This document shows, in pieces, positions 35,437 to 47,017 of a DNA stretch of 64,000 nucleotides. The stretch covers positions 25,402,281 to 25,466,280 of the forward strand of contig CM046338.1 of assembly GCA_025403435.1 (NCBI GenBank). Direction: 5' to 3'. Each line of letters opens with the position of its first letter. The first letter of the stretch is position 1. The translations under genes were made by a program, and so were the position numbers. The notes under the pieces are model-generated. The model had not been told where the DNA came from. It did not search any database and saw nothing but the letters and a program-made list of their open reading frames with translations. The stretch is from Artocarpus heterophyllus (lineage: Eukaryota; Streptophyta; Magnoliopsida; Rosales; Moraceae).

Positions 35437-36128
35437 TCTATAAAAGTGTGAAAACGCTTTAGCACATGAGGTTGACATTCGGTATAAGGTTATTTTTTTT
35501 CCTTTTGCTTATTCATTTATTTATTCATTTTTTACTTTTTGCTTAATTTTTTTTTTCTTTTTTTGTTTTTTTTCTTCATTTTTCTTGCCATATCGTGGGG
35601 GCATCGCCTTCATACCCCTAACAAGATAAGTAGTGAGCTACGAGATCAGGCCTATCATCCCGATTCCTCCGCTACTACCACAAACCCCAAACAAATCTCA
35701 TAACTAAAGCTTGACAAAATATGTTGTACTGTGAACTTTTTCAAGTCGAACTAAACAAAATTCGGGTCGTTGTACTTTAACAGTCTTTTCACTTCTTTTG
35801 CTAACATGCTCAATAAACACGTGCATAACATGTGCTTCCAACTATTGCATGCATAAAAAGTGAGATGAGGTTTCTCAAGGTGCTCCTCCCATGTTTAAAA
35901 AACATCGAAAGATTTTTATTTTTTTTTTACTTTTTAGGTTTTTTCCTTTCTTTCTCTTTTCTCTTATTTTCTTTCATATTTTTCTACTTTCTTTTCCATA
36001 CATATTCGTTTTTTTTCTCATTCTTATCTTACTTTCATGCATATTAATTTTTTCCTCGTCTATCTTTTTTACTCTTTTTTTGGTTAACATGCTTAATATG
36101 CGTAATGCAGAACGCATGTTTTCACTAG
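35437..36128 (+). mobile_element. non-autonomous Helitron candidate
   Basis: The 5' end TCTATAAAAGTGTGAAAACG is preceded by A (35436). The 3' end has a 6-bp stem ATGCGT (36098-36103)/ACGCAT (36112-36117), an 8-base loop, 7 bases and then CTAG (36125-36128) followed by T. That is the expected A|TC...hairpin...CTAG|T layout without target duplication. 692 bp, T-rich and non-coding; frames at 35832-36136 are poly-T translations. Confidence 0.55.
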
Positions 36129-36864
36129 TTAGTTAAAAGGAATAAAACGTTTACCACATTTTCACTTCCCTTAAGTCTTCCTAAAGGAGAATTCTTTGGA
36201 AGCTCTTGAATGCCAACTTCACACCTAATAAAATAGACAATTAAAAAAAAAAAAGATCAAGTAGTAAGTGTTAAAGGATTTTATTTCATAAGTCAACACG
36301 AATACAAAACCAAACTTTTACAAAGTTGACACATAAACACACACACAAGCACACCCCACAGACAAAAGTTGAGAATTTAAACAAGTTCAAATGCATTACA
36401 AGTTAATTGGTCACAAAAACAGTTTTTCCCTTTCATGGTTTAAAAAGGCGTTCGAGGCGTATGCCTTAGATTGAAGGCAACCCAGCCCATCCTTTTTTTT
36501 TCCTTTAAAGAAATTCAACCCAATATTAAATTAGGCTTTAAACCCTAAGTCTACCATCTTCTTCAACACTTCATCACCATCAACCCCTGCAACTTCCAAG
36601 CCCACTCTAAGTAGCAACCAACGATGACCCACCAGTGGCAGCCACCTCCAAATTTCGACCACCTTAGCCCTCACTCCTTAGGTTTTTTTCTTTTTCTTTT
36701 ATTTTCTAACATAGGCTGGTTTTTTTTCCCCCTCTTATAGCTACTATAGTAATGTATATTGTAATAGAAGTAGGTGTTATACAAAAGTTATAATGTTATA
36801 TAAAGAGAGCAGTATGTGTTTTTTTATTCAATTAGATATATAGTTATTTCTAGGGGTGTTCACG
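36129..36864. other. spacer with a hAT-like end at the copia insertion point
   Basis: No gene. GGCGTTCGAGGCGTATGCCT near 36446 resembles GGCG-rich subterminal repeats of plant transposons. At 36851-36864 TAGGGGTGTTCACG is a typical hAT-type end. Joining it to 63956 onward (GATTAAGCGTC...AATCCAATCTG) gives a continuous sequence, so the outer copia element seems to have landed 14 bp inside a hAT-like MITE. Confidence 0.45.
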
Positions 36865-37423
36865 TGTTGAAAAAATAGTACGCAACATAATTTTTAAAAT
36901 TTTTATATTAGAGTATTTTTCAAAAATCAAGTTTGACACGTTATATGCATAAATTAACCAGATCTTACTAATCTTTTGTATGCCAAAAAGCTCCTACAAT
37001 CAATGAAGAGAAGTAACGTTCCAGAAGGACCTCAACCAACTGGCCTTCTTTGCTATTCTATATCTACGATCAAAGTGAGTGTGGGCTCACACGTATAGCT
37101 CTACCACCAGGCAACTCTCCTTCCAACCAATTGAGAGAACCCAAAGTTAGTGTTCGTGATTTGTGAATAAAAGCTCTTAGGGAGTTTTTAGAATCTCACC
37201 AACAGAGTTTCACTCTTAATCTCTTAATTGATCATTATAATAATGAGACTCACTCTATTTTTATAGAGGTTGGGCCCAAGAGTCAGTCATTATCAAATAA
37301 TGCCTCAAAATTTGAATCAGAGTCAAATTCAGAATAATATCTGATGAAATCTGCATGAAAATACGTGATCTTTTTATCCTGCGGTCGGCATGTCAATCTA
37401 TCTAACTGACATGCCGAACTTGT
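36865..37423 (-). repeat. outer copia 3' LTR, part 1
   Basis: Starts TGTTGAAAAAATAGTACGCAAC, matching 61932 onward, and stops inside the palindrome cluster (37382-37420). The TATA-like CTATAAAAATAG (minus) lies at about 37256-37267. The continuation starts at 54923 (CTTGCCCCATTGGCAAGCCG), the same text as at about 62480 in the intact right LTR. Confidence 0.9.
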
Positions 37424-37817
37424 TGTTGGAAGAAGAGTGTACAGCGAAATTTAAAAAAAAAATTAATATCAGAGTAATTTTCAAATCACAAGTTTGACAT
37501 GCTATATGTATAAATTAACCAGATCTTACTAACCTTTGTGTGCTGAAGAACCTCTGCAATTTGTGAAGAGAAATAACGTTCCAGAAGAGCCTCAACCAAC
37601 TGGTCTTTTTTGCTATTCTCTATCAACGACCGGAGTGAGTGTGGCTCACACGTATAGGTCTTCCACCGGTGACTCTCCTTCTAACCAATCGAGAGAACCT
37701 AAAGCAAGTGTTCGTGATTTGTGAACAAAAGCTCTCAGGGAGTTTTTTAGATTCTCACTTAGCAGAGTATCACTCTTAATCTTTCAATTGATCTTAGTAA
37801 CTTGTGAGAATCACTCC

Positions 37818-37827
37818 CTATTTATAG
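37818..37827 (-). promoter_or_regulatory. copia LTR TATA box
   Basis: CTATAAATAG on the minus strand. Equivalent boxes lie at about 45462-45471 (same sequence), 53036-53045 (TATATAAA), 503-515, 37256-37267 and 62325-62334 (CTATAAAAAG type). Its conservation in all six LTR copies supports it as the core promoter; transcription runs leftwards. Confidence 0.65.
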
Positions 37828-37941
37828 AGGTTGGTGCTAGGGTCAGTCCTTATCAGATTAAGTCTCAAAACTCGGATCAAAATCAAATTCGGATCAATAT
37901 ATGATAAGATCTACGTGAAAACATGTGATCTTATCTTTCGC

Positions 37942-38028
37942 TGATCGGCAGGCCGAACCATCTGATCGGCAGGCCGAACAAGTCCCATCGGCCAGCCGAA
38001 CACGTCCATCGACAAGCTAAACTGCCGA
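37942..38028 (-). repeat. palindrome array in copia LTR B1
   Basis: Units GATCGGCAGGCCGAAC twice, ATCGGCCAGCCGAAC and ATCGACAAGCTAAAC, starting 21, 23 and 21 bp apart. They lie about 115-200 bp upstream of the TATA box in the sense direction. Confidence 0.85.
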
Positions 38029-39441
38029 ATAAAAAATCTCACGAATCTTTTATTTTTCACTTGAGATTCTATAAGATAAAGTCTCAGTTTTAATTCAAAT
38101 AACCCAATAGAGAAGTTATCTAATCAAAACAACTTTATCTAGATAATCTCTAAGAAAATAAATTAATTCTCAATGATTCTACAAGTTTATCTTGATCTAA
38201 TTTATCCAAAATTAAATCAACCGATAAACAAACAAGAATTATCCGATCCTAATAATTCAACAAGTTTATCTTGAATTAATTTTATTACAAAATTAATTCA
38301 ACTGATAAACAGACATGAATTATTTAATTCTTCCAAATTTAACCAATCTGATAAATCTGACATAAGTTACCAATTATTAGAAAAGCACGCCGTGTCATTA
38401 CAGGATGTCGTGAGCTAGCAAAGGGGACCAAATAGACCTATATAGTTCAAGCTCTCGATAATTATAAAACTCAATATCCCAGATATACATTTCATAATTA
38501 TCAACTCCAACAATACTCCACTAAAAGCTTGGAGCTCCACTCTCGAACTACATAGAATTACGAAGCTCGTATAGCTAAATCTCTATGACATATCATAGTG
38601 TATTGTATCCCTATATAGATATACAAGTTCTGTCTTATCTTCTCGATTATCTTTACCTTACGTTTCATCATCTCACCATTAGAAAACTTACCATCCAAAG
38701 ACAGTATACGATTCGATTACACCTATGTATCCAAATGGTTGAGTACTACAGTTTTCAAATTACAGGATAACGCATATAAGAGGATATCATTACTCCTAAA
38801 GAGGAGCTATGGATTCCATATCTATGAATAACAAGTCTACGCCATCAAGAGTTATGCCTCCAACGTACCAACATGCATACCACTATTAAGACGTGGGTGT
38901 CACCCTTTGGTACATCAAAAGACACAAGTCAAGACAGCGGGGCCACTATTCATTTCAGGATTAAGATACAATACAAATGATTGCCTAAAGTGAATCGATT
39001 TGTTGAGACAGAATTATTAATCCAAATCAATTCACTTTATGTCCTGATCCAACACATCGTCACCTATGGCAACGTGCTAATGTTTCTATTCACGGAGTAC
39101 ATCTTCGATGGTCAAGAAAAACCATCTCCTTAAAAGGGATATAGACAACACAACAATCTGTGTATGAATAAAGCGCCCAACTTTATTCCTTTGATTACAG
39201 ATCGTATGATTTAGACCATCACCTTAAGAATCGTGTCTTCCGCATAATCCGTCCATCATATGCCCAATTCTTAAGGTTTAGACTAACAGTCTCAGACTAT
39301 TGTTTGCTTAACATACATTCAACAAATATGAACATAAAGAGGACAAGATTTGGTATATAAATAATGAATAAATTCTTTATTGGTAAAAATGTCTCCAAAA
39401 ACTTATTACATTTTTGCTCCTTAGGGCATACATGTCTAACA

Positions 39442-39454
39442 ATCTCCTACTTGC
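39442..39454 (-). other. polypurine tract, interior 1
   Basis: Minus strand GCAAGTAGGAGAT immediately before LTR B1. Equivalents are GCAAGTGGGAGAT at 47004-47016 and GCAAATGGGAGAT at 56370-56382. Confidence 0.7.
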
Positions 39455-39455
39455 A

Positions 39456-41118
39456 TTAAGTGAGTAAATATGACAAATCTCGCATCCCCATAGCTTCCAC
39501 ATGCCTCTAGAAGACTCTCCCAGTAAGTGTCTTCATAAATAGATCAGCTAAATTGTCCTCTAACGTGATCTTGCATACCGTGACATGCCCGCCCTCAACG
39601 AAGTCCTTTATTACATGATACTTTCGATCAATATGCTTACTCTTCTTGTGAAATCTTAGTTCCTTAGCATTAGCTACGGCCGCACTGTTATCACAATACA
39701 ATGATACCGCCTTATCCATACCAGGAACAACCTCAAGATCCCCAAAGAACTTGCGGAGCCACATTGCTTCTTTTGAAGCATCACTAGCTGACACATACTT
39801 GCCCTCCATCATTGAATCCGAAGTGCAATCTTGCTTAGCACTTCTCCAACTAATGGCACCGTCGTCTAGAGTAAACACAAAACCCGAAGTCGATTTCCTA
39901 GAATCCAAACAGGATTGAAAATCCGAATCAGTGTATCCTAGAAGAGTCAGGTCCTCACCCGAATATACAAGCATATACCCTCGAGTCCTTCTCAAGTACT
40001 TGAAAATATGCTTTACCGTAACCGAATGGTTCGGTCCTGGATCCACCTGAAATCGATTTACAATTCCGACCGCATAGCTAATATCCGGTCGTGTGCAAAG
40101 CATGGCATACATGAGACCACCCACTGCCGAAGCATAAGGCACCTTCTTCATGCATTCTCTTTCTTCATAAGACTTTGGAGAGTCTTTCTTAGAAAGAGCA
40201 ATTCCAGACCTAGATGGTTGCCTACCTTTTTTGGAATCCTGCATTGCAAACCTCCAGAGAATTTTATCTGTGTACCCGGCCTGGGACAAAGCTATCATTT
40301 TGTTCTTCCTATCCCGAAAGATCTGGATGCCGAGAACAAAATTAGCTTCACCAAAGTCCTTCATGTCAAACTACTTGGTCAACCATAATTTGACCGTTGG
40401 CAGCCCCAATGTCATTGCCAATTAGCGCAATGTCATCTACATAGAGCAGTAGAAAAACCACCTTCTCATCCTTAATGTGTTTGTAAACACATGAGTCATC
40501 CACATTTTGTGAGAACCCATAAGTCTTGATCACTTGATCAAATCTTATGTTCCAAAAACGAGAAGCCTGCTTAAGTCCATAAATTGACTTCAGTAGCTTA
40601 CAAACCTTACCCTCTTGACCCGTGACCTTGAACCCATCTGGTTGTTCCATATAAATGGACTCATCAAGATAGCCATTTAGAAAAGCCGTCTTGACATCCA
40701 TCTACCAAATCTCGTAGTAGAGAGCGACAACTATGGACAAGAGAATACTGATGGACTTAAGCATGGCTACAGGTGAAAAGGTTTCCTCATAATCGATTCC
40801 TTCCTTTTGCGTATAACCCTTAGCTACCAATCTAGCCTTAAAGGTTTCGACCTTTCCATCCACTCCTCTTTTCCTCTTGTAGATCCATTTACACCCTATG
40901 GGTTTTACCCCTTCGGGAAGATCCACATGCTCCTAGACCTAATTAGTCTCCATAGACTTCATCTCTGTGTTCATGGCCTCTGTCCAGAGTTTTGAATCAA
41001 CATCCTCCATAGCTTCAATGTAAGTATAAGGATCCCTATCATGTTCATCCGGTTCAGCCAAGAAGACCTCCCCATTGAACATATACCTCACAGGTTGATG
41101 CCCAATCCTCCCACTACG
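39456..41118 (-). pseudogene. copia interior 1: reverse transcriptase and RNase H
   Basis: RT begins [20 protein letters not shown] (about 40870-40930), then [50 protein letters not shown] and the catalytic YVDD (about 40435). RNase H follows: DISYAVGIV, GYTDSDFQSCLDSRKSTSG, AISWRSAKQD, SASDASKEAMWLRKF, LYCDN, KSKHIDRKYHVI. Breaks: TAG at 40941-40939, 40935-40933 and 40704-40702, a frameshift at about 40365-40390 just after YVDD, and TAG near 39507. YVDD itself is intact. Confidence 0.88.
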
Positions 41119-42525
41119 TCAAAGCCCCTGAGGTTGTTGTTCAGGTTTGTTTGGTTTTTCTACACTGATCGGAACTGTTTCGTTCGGAACCTCTGGAGTG
41201 ATGGGATCACTCCTTAACTCCTCAAGCACCACTTTGCTTCGAGGTTTAAAGTCGTTCATGTAACTCGCCTCAAGAAAAGTTGCATTAGTTGAAACCACGA
41301 CTTTATTTTCCTTTGGGTTATAAAAATAGCCCCCTTTAGTCCCTTTTGGATATCCTATAAACACGCAAACTTCCAAACGTGCTTCCAACTTATTCATATC
41401 CTTAAACAGGACATGAGCCGGACATCCCCATATGCGAATATGATTTAAGGATGTCTTCCTACTCGTCCACAACTCGTGAGGAGTTTTAGGGACCAATTTT
41501 GAAGGTACATTGTCAAAAGATAACATGCAGTTTGTAGTGAATATCCCCAAAAGGATAAAGGCAATGATGAATAACTCATCATGGACCTAATCATGTCCAA
41601 CAAAGTCTTATTTCTTCTCTCTACAACGCCATTCGGCTACGGAGTGCCCGACGTAGTCAATTGGGATAAAATCCCATTCTCTAAAAAGTGTTCCAAGAAC
41701 TCATCAGAAAAGTATTTCCTACCTCGATCTGATCGAAGTGTCTTTATGGGTCTACCCAATTGCTTTTCCACTTCAGCCAGAAACTCCCTGAACTTGTCAA
41801 AAGTTTCATTTTTGTGGTGCATTAGGTACACATACCCATATCTTGAGTAATCGTCGATAAAAGTGACGAAGTACTCATACCTTCCTTGTGCCCAGATGTT
41901 CATGGGTCCGCAAACATCACTATGCACAAGTTCTAGAACCCTTTCGACCCTATTGCCCTTAACCCGAATGGTCTTTTGATCATTTTACCCTTCAAACAAG
42001 ATTCACATTGAGGTAGAGATTCCACCTTTAAGTGACTTCAAGGTCCATCCCTTACCAACCTTTGAATCCTATTCAAGTTAATATGACCAAGGCGCAAATG
42101 CCAAAGATGAGTCTTATTAGAGTGAGAAGTTTTAAGTCTTTTAGAGTAATTATCATTCATCTTAGCGTTAAGCAATAAGTCCATCTTAGATTTAATAAAA
42201 TATAGATTATTTTGCATCCATCCAGAACAGATAAAAGATTTATTTTTACGAATCGCCACTTTATCATTAAAAGAAACCAAGTAGGAGTCTTTAAATAAAC
42301 AAGCTACAGAAATTAAATTCCTTTTAAATTTAGGAACATAAAAACAATCTTGCAAAAATAAATTCCTATAATTATCAAAATAAAGATGGACGTCTCCCAC
42401 TGCTTCCGCTGAGACCAAGGATCCATCGCGCATCCGAAGCGTGAAGTCCTCATGTAGCAGACTTCTCGTTTCTTTAAACCCCTATAGAGAAACACAAACA
42501 TGATTAGTTGCACCAGAATCTATGA
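41119..42525 (-). pseudogene. copia interior 1: protease and integrase
   Basis: Protease active site DSGATNHV, with D-S-G at 42520-42512, is intact here only. Pre-integrase zinc finger: HLRLGHINLNRIQRLVRDGP then (after a stop at 42038) CESCLEG. Core: D in HSDVCGP (about 41920), D in LRSDRG (about 41735), then TAG at 41639-41637 and E in NGVVERR. The C-terminal part runs to 41119 (GYPKGTKGGYFYNPKENKVV). Copia order puts integrase before RT, as seen. Confidence 0.85.
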
Positions 42526-42573
42526 CCTAAATGTCACCAAAAAAGTTTCTAAATACAGAAGATCACACCTACC

Positions 42574-43398
42574 TCATTTGGAAAGGAAGTCCTTGCAATG
42601 CTTCTTGATATGCCCGACCTTCCCACAGAAGAAGCACTTAAGCTTCTTTGGGTTCTTCTTCTTCTTCTTCTTCTTCTTGCTCTTGGTAGTAGGAGGAATA
42701 GAAGATTTCCCGTTCTTGGCCCATTGCTTCTTTCCATTCCCAGAGTTAGGATAGGAACTAGAAGCAGTGACTATATTGGCCTCACCACCCGTAGGAGACT
42801 CCCTGATCAGCAGTTCAAACTCTTGTAACTATTTCATCAATTCCGTCGAGGTCATATCTTGTCTATTGCTTAAATTAAAAGTAGGTCTAAATGGAATAAA
42901 TTCCTTAGACAGAGTCTCAAAGACCATAGTCATCTGAGTTTCAACATCGATGTCAGCTCCATTGGTTTGAGCCTCAGCGAGGTAACCCATGACCAACATC
43001 ATGTGCTCCTTTACAGATGTCCCCGGCCTCTGTCTATAGTTTAAGAGTTTCTAAAGCGCCCTTTGCCACTTTGTTATGGCTTAGCCTCCAAACATATCCT
43101 CAAGATTATCCAAGATCTGCTTTGTAGTCTCATAATCCTGATGTTGAGCTTGCAACACATTATTCATGCTAGCCATAACATAGCAGCGGGCCTGATCATT
43201 AACATCTTTCCAACGATCATACGCTTGGAATTGCTCATTACTTGAGTCTCCCATAGGGTCAAGAGTACAAGGGGTTGTCAGTACATATTTCAGTTTCTCA
43301 AAGGACAGGACGATATTTAGGTTCCGCTTCCAATCATTATAGTTCTCACCGGTTAATAGGTTTTTTTCAAGTATCAATAATAAAGCGTTTTTAGACAT
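42574..43398 (-). pseudogene. copia interior 1: gag
   Basis: ATG at 43398: MSKNALLLILEKNLLTGENY, then NDWKRNLNIVLSFEKLKYVL typical of copia Gag. A TAA at 43083-43081 replaces the CAG seen in interior 2 (FGG-Q-ATTK). Further on there is a Lys-rich run encoded by a CTT/AAG microsatellite (about 42655-42682) and an intact CCHC knuckle CFFCGKVGHIKKHC (42636-42595), then TGA at 42576. The usual start was chosen because all three copies share it. Confidence 0.85.
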
Positions 43399-45052
43399 TT
43401 TTAATTTACAATAAAGAATCATATACCAAATATAAGCAAACATATAATAATAATTTAGTAAGATAACACAATCATGTAAAAATCACACAAATGTGTTTAT
43501 GTGTCAAAACCTTGAAAATATCACAACCTTACAATGATAATTCCCAACTCAGAATTCAACAAGCTCCTAGGGGAGTCATGCCAAATTCAATCAAGAACAC
43601 GGATCCCCTCCTGATTAATATATGCCATCCAAGACCCGTATGATCCAGCATATATTAATAATCGTTTCTTTGGCCATTAATTTTATTAACAGAGCTTCTA
43701 GGGGAGGTTAATAATAAAGTTAACATGAATGTATAACCATCATTTCAATATTTTATCCATGATTTATAATCAACACATAGGGGTGTACAACCATAAATCA
43801 TGCTAAAATATCTTATCCTTTCAAAGATCCAATCTGGTACATGATAGAAATCCCTTCCTAGGGGTCGGGACCACAATGTTCTACCTATAGACCAACGATG
43901 GAGGCTTTAGGTTCTCTCTTCGAAAACCTTCTCCCACTCAATCTTTTGAAATCAAGGTTTTATTTTAAGATCATGCATGAACAATTTTAATATGAGCGAC
44001 ACTTCCTATTCTATATGACATGTCATCAATATACATGGCAAATCATATTATAACACAGACAAGCAAAGCTACAAGCAAAATAATATATAACCGTAATATT
44101 ATGGCTCCATCCTAGAGAATAGAAAAAACTAAGATTACAAGAGAATAATCGAGACATATTATCGATTCTTCATCCTTGAATCCTCAAGCTGTATCCTCCT
44201 TCATGCAATTCCATCTTCAAGTCTTCAATCTCGTATGAATCGAATACTTCATATTTCCGGCATATCCAAATTTAATGTTTCTCAAAATTGTCCCAAAAAT
44301 AAAATTAAAACTACACTGAAAAAACTACACCTTTTTTGAAAAATTTTCAACTCTCGGTCGGCAGGCCAATCTGGGTGATCGGCCTATCGGTCATGCTTCA
44401 TCGGCCTACCGATCAGGAAGATCGGCCTGCCGACCCATGAAAGTTCGGCCTGCCAGTGAGCCGCCTGATTTCTGCCCCACTGACGGCCTGCCGAACCACA
44501 CGTCTGGCCTATCGATCTGTGACCTTCAACCTACCAAACTGTAAGGTTCGGCATGCCGACTGAGCAGAAATCTCCATTCTAGAAAATACAAATTTTAATG
44601 CAATTTATGAATTTTATTTTCAACAATTCAAAAACATAAAATTAGAGACTCAGAAAATACCTGGGAGCATCATCATCAATCTTCTAGATCCGTCTTCTCC
44701 AAATAATTATTTAATTACAAAATTCTTACAAATTTAAAACTAAATAATAATTCCCAGATGGAGATGATAGTCCGTCATCTAATTACATGAAAAAACTTAG
44801 ATACATATTCTAACCTCTAAAGAACCATAACCGGTATTAATTAATTAATTAATTAATAATTAAATAATAATTTAATTAACTATAATTAATTAATAAACAT
44901 TTACCACATAGTCCATGACAACATATAAAATATATAGAAACCTAGAGTGCCAACTCATTATAAAATTAAATTCAAGCATAGAAGAGATTAAGATCACAAA
45001 AATTTATACATATAACATGATCATAAACTTGTAAATTTATGTAAAAACCAAA
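43399..45052 (-). other. copia interior 1: 1.65-kb leader between PBS and gag
   Basis: No coding content. It contains a palindrome array (44355-44565) and a series of mini-hairpins: CTCC-TAGG-GGAG at 43564-43575, CTTC-TAGG-GGAG at 43695-43706, a decayed third at about 43773-43786 and TTCC-TAGG-GGTC at about 43855-43866 (+ strand). TTAATTAATTAATTAA-type repeats lie at about 44835-44895. The position is where retroelement packaging and dimerisation signals normally sit. Confidence 0.7.
44355..44565 (-). repeat. palindrome array in leader of interior 1
   Basis: About nine units including TCGGCCTGCCGACC, TTCGGCCTGCCAGT, CGGCCTGCCGAACC and GTTCGGCATGCCGAC, spaced about 21-25 bp, with several units decayed by C to T or G to A. 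Confidence 0.8.
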
Positions 45053-45066
45053 GCTCTGATACCAAT

Positions 45067-47003
45067 TGTTAGAAAAAGAGTGCGCAGCGAAATTATTTAA
45101 AAAAATTAATATCAGAGTAATTTTCAAAACACAAGTTTGACATGGTATATGTATAAATTAACCAAATCTTACTAACCTTTGTTTGCCGAAGAACCTCCAC
45201 AATCTTTGAAGAGAAATAACATTCTAGAAGAGCCTCAACCAACTGGTCTTCTTTGCTATTCTCTATCCACGACCGGAGTGAGTGTGGGCTCACACGTACA
45301 GCTCTTCCACCGGTGACTCTCCTTCCAACCAATCAAGAGAACCAAAAGCAAGTGTTTGTGATTTGTGAACAAAAGCTCTCAGGGAGATTTTCAGATTCTC
45401 ACTTAGCAGAGTATCACTCTTAATCTCTCAATTGATCTTAGTAACTTATGAGAATCACTCCCTATTTATAGAGGTTGGTCCTAGGGTCAGTCCTTATCAG
45501 ATTAAGTCTCAAAACTCGGATCAGAATCAAATTTGGATCAATATCTGATAAGATCTACGTGAAAACGCATGATCTTATCCTTCGCTAATTGGTAGGCTGA
45601 ACCACCTGATCGGTAGGCCGAACACGTCCATCAGCAGGCCGAATTGTCAAATAAAAAATCTTGCAAATATTTTATTTTCCACTTAAGATTCTATAAGATA
45701 AAGTCTCAGTTTTAATTCAAATAACCCAATAGAGAAGTTATCTGATCAAAACAACTTTATCTAGATAATCTCTAAGAAAATAAATTAATTCCCAATAATT
45801 CTACAAGTTTATCTTGAATTAATTTTATTACAAAATTAATTCAACCGATAAACAGACAAGAATTATTTAATTCTTTCAAATTTTAAACTAATCTGATAAA
45901 TCTGACATAAGTCACCAATTATTGGAAAAGCACGCCGTGTTGTTACAAGATTTTGTTAGCTAGCAAAGGGGACCAAAATGGACATATAAAGTTCAAGCTC
46001 ACGATAATTATGAAACCTAATATCCTAGATATACATTTCACAATTATCAACTCCAACGCTACTCCACTAAAAGCTTGGAGCTGCACTCTCGAACTTTATA
46101 GAATTACGAAGCTTATATAGCTAAGTCTCCATGACATATCATAGTGTATCGTATCCCCATATGATAATCCATAATCAGCTTAAGGGCAAGTTCTGTCTTA
46201 CCTTTTCGATTATTTTTATTTTACGTTCCATTATCTCACCATCAGAAAACTTACTATCAAAGATAGTATACCATTCGGTTACACCTATGTATCCAAATGG
46301 TTGAGCGCTCTAGTTTTCCAATTACAGGACAATGCATATAAGAGGATATCATTACTCCTAACGAGGAGCTATGGATTCCATATCTATGAATAACAAGTCT
46401 ATGCTTTCAAGAGTCATGCCTCCAACGTACCGGCATGCATACCACTATTGAGATGTAAGTGTCACCCTTTGGTACATCAAAAGACACAAGTCGAGACGAC
46501 GAGCCCACTATTCATCTCAGGATTAAGATACAATACAAATGATTGTCTAAAGTGAATCAATTTGCCAAGACAGAATTATTAATCTAAATCAATTCACTTT
46601 ATGTCCCGATCCAACACATCATCACCTATGACAACGCGCCAATGTTTCTATTCACGGAGTCCAACTCCAATGGTCAAGACAAACCATCTCCCAAAAGGGA
46701 TATAGACAACATAACAATCTTTACATGAATAAAGCGCCTAACTTTCTTCCATCAATTGCAGATCATATGTTTTAGATCGTCACCTTAAGAATCATGTTTT
46801 TCGCATAATCAGTCCATCATATGCCAAATTCTTAAGGTTTAGACTGACAATCTCAGACTACTGTTTGCTTAACATACATTCAACAAATATGAACGTAAAG
46901 AGGACAAGATTTGGTATATATATAAATGAATAAATTCTTCATTGATAAAAATATCTCTAAAAACGCATTACATTTTTACTCCTTAGGGCATACACGTCTA
47001 ACA
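45067..47003 (-). repeat. copia LTR B2 (shared middle LTR)
   Basis: 1937 bp, TGTTAGAAAAAGAGTGCGC...CACGTCTAACA on +. PBS at 45053-45064 (minus TGGTATCAGAGC) on its left and PPT at 47004-47016 on its right, so it serves both as 5' LTR of interior 1 and 3' LTR of interior 2. TATA at 45462-45471; three palindromic units at about 45587-45650. Slightly shorter than its neighbours through small deletions. Confidence 0.9.
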
Positions 47004-47017
47004 ATCTCCCACTTGCA

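Larger units (their letters stand above)
37424..39441 (-). repeat. copia LTR B1 (3' LTR of array)
   Basis: 2018 bp, TGTTGGAAGAAGAGTG...CATGTCTAACA on +. Canonical TATA box CTATAAATAG (minus) at 37818-37827. Four palindromic units lie at 37942-38028, upstream of it. Confidence 0.9.

Noticed and set aside
34829..36136. Phe/Leu/Ser-rich frames at 34829-35128, 35832-36047 and 35891-36136
   Set aside because: Translations of T-rich tracts, not membrane proteins.
37942..38028. Phased palindromes as a CRISPR array
   Set aside because: Units are only ~14-16 bp with 5-9-bp gaps, too short for spacers, and lie inside LTRs of a plant retrotransposon.
45093..45332. Sense-strand LTR frame containing SLRSWIENSKEDQLVEALLE, also seen at 62025-62210
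   Set aside because: It is in the LTR downstream of the TATA box and shared by repeat descent. No domain, and the frame differs in length between copies.
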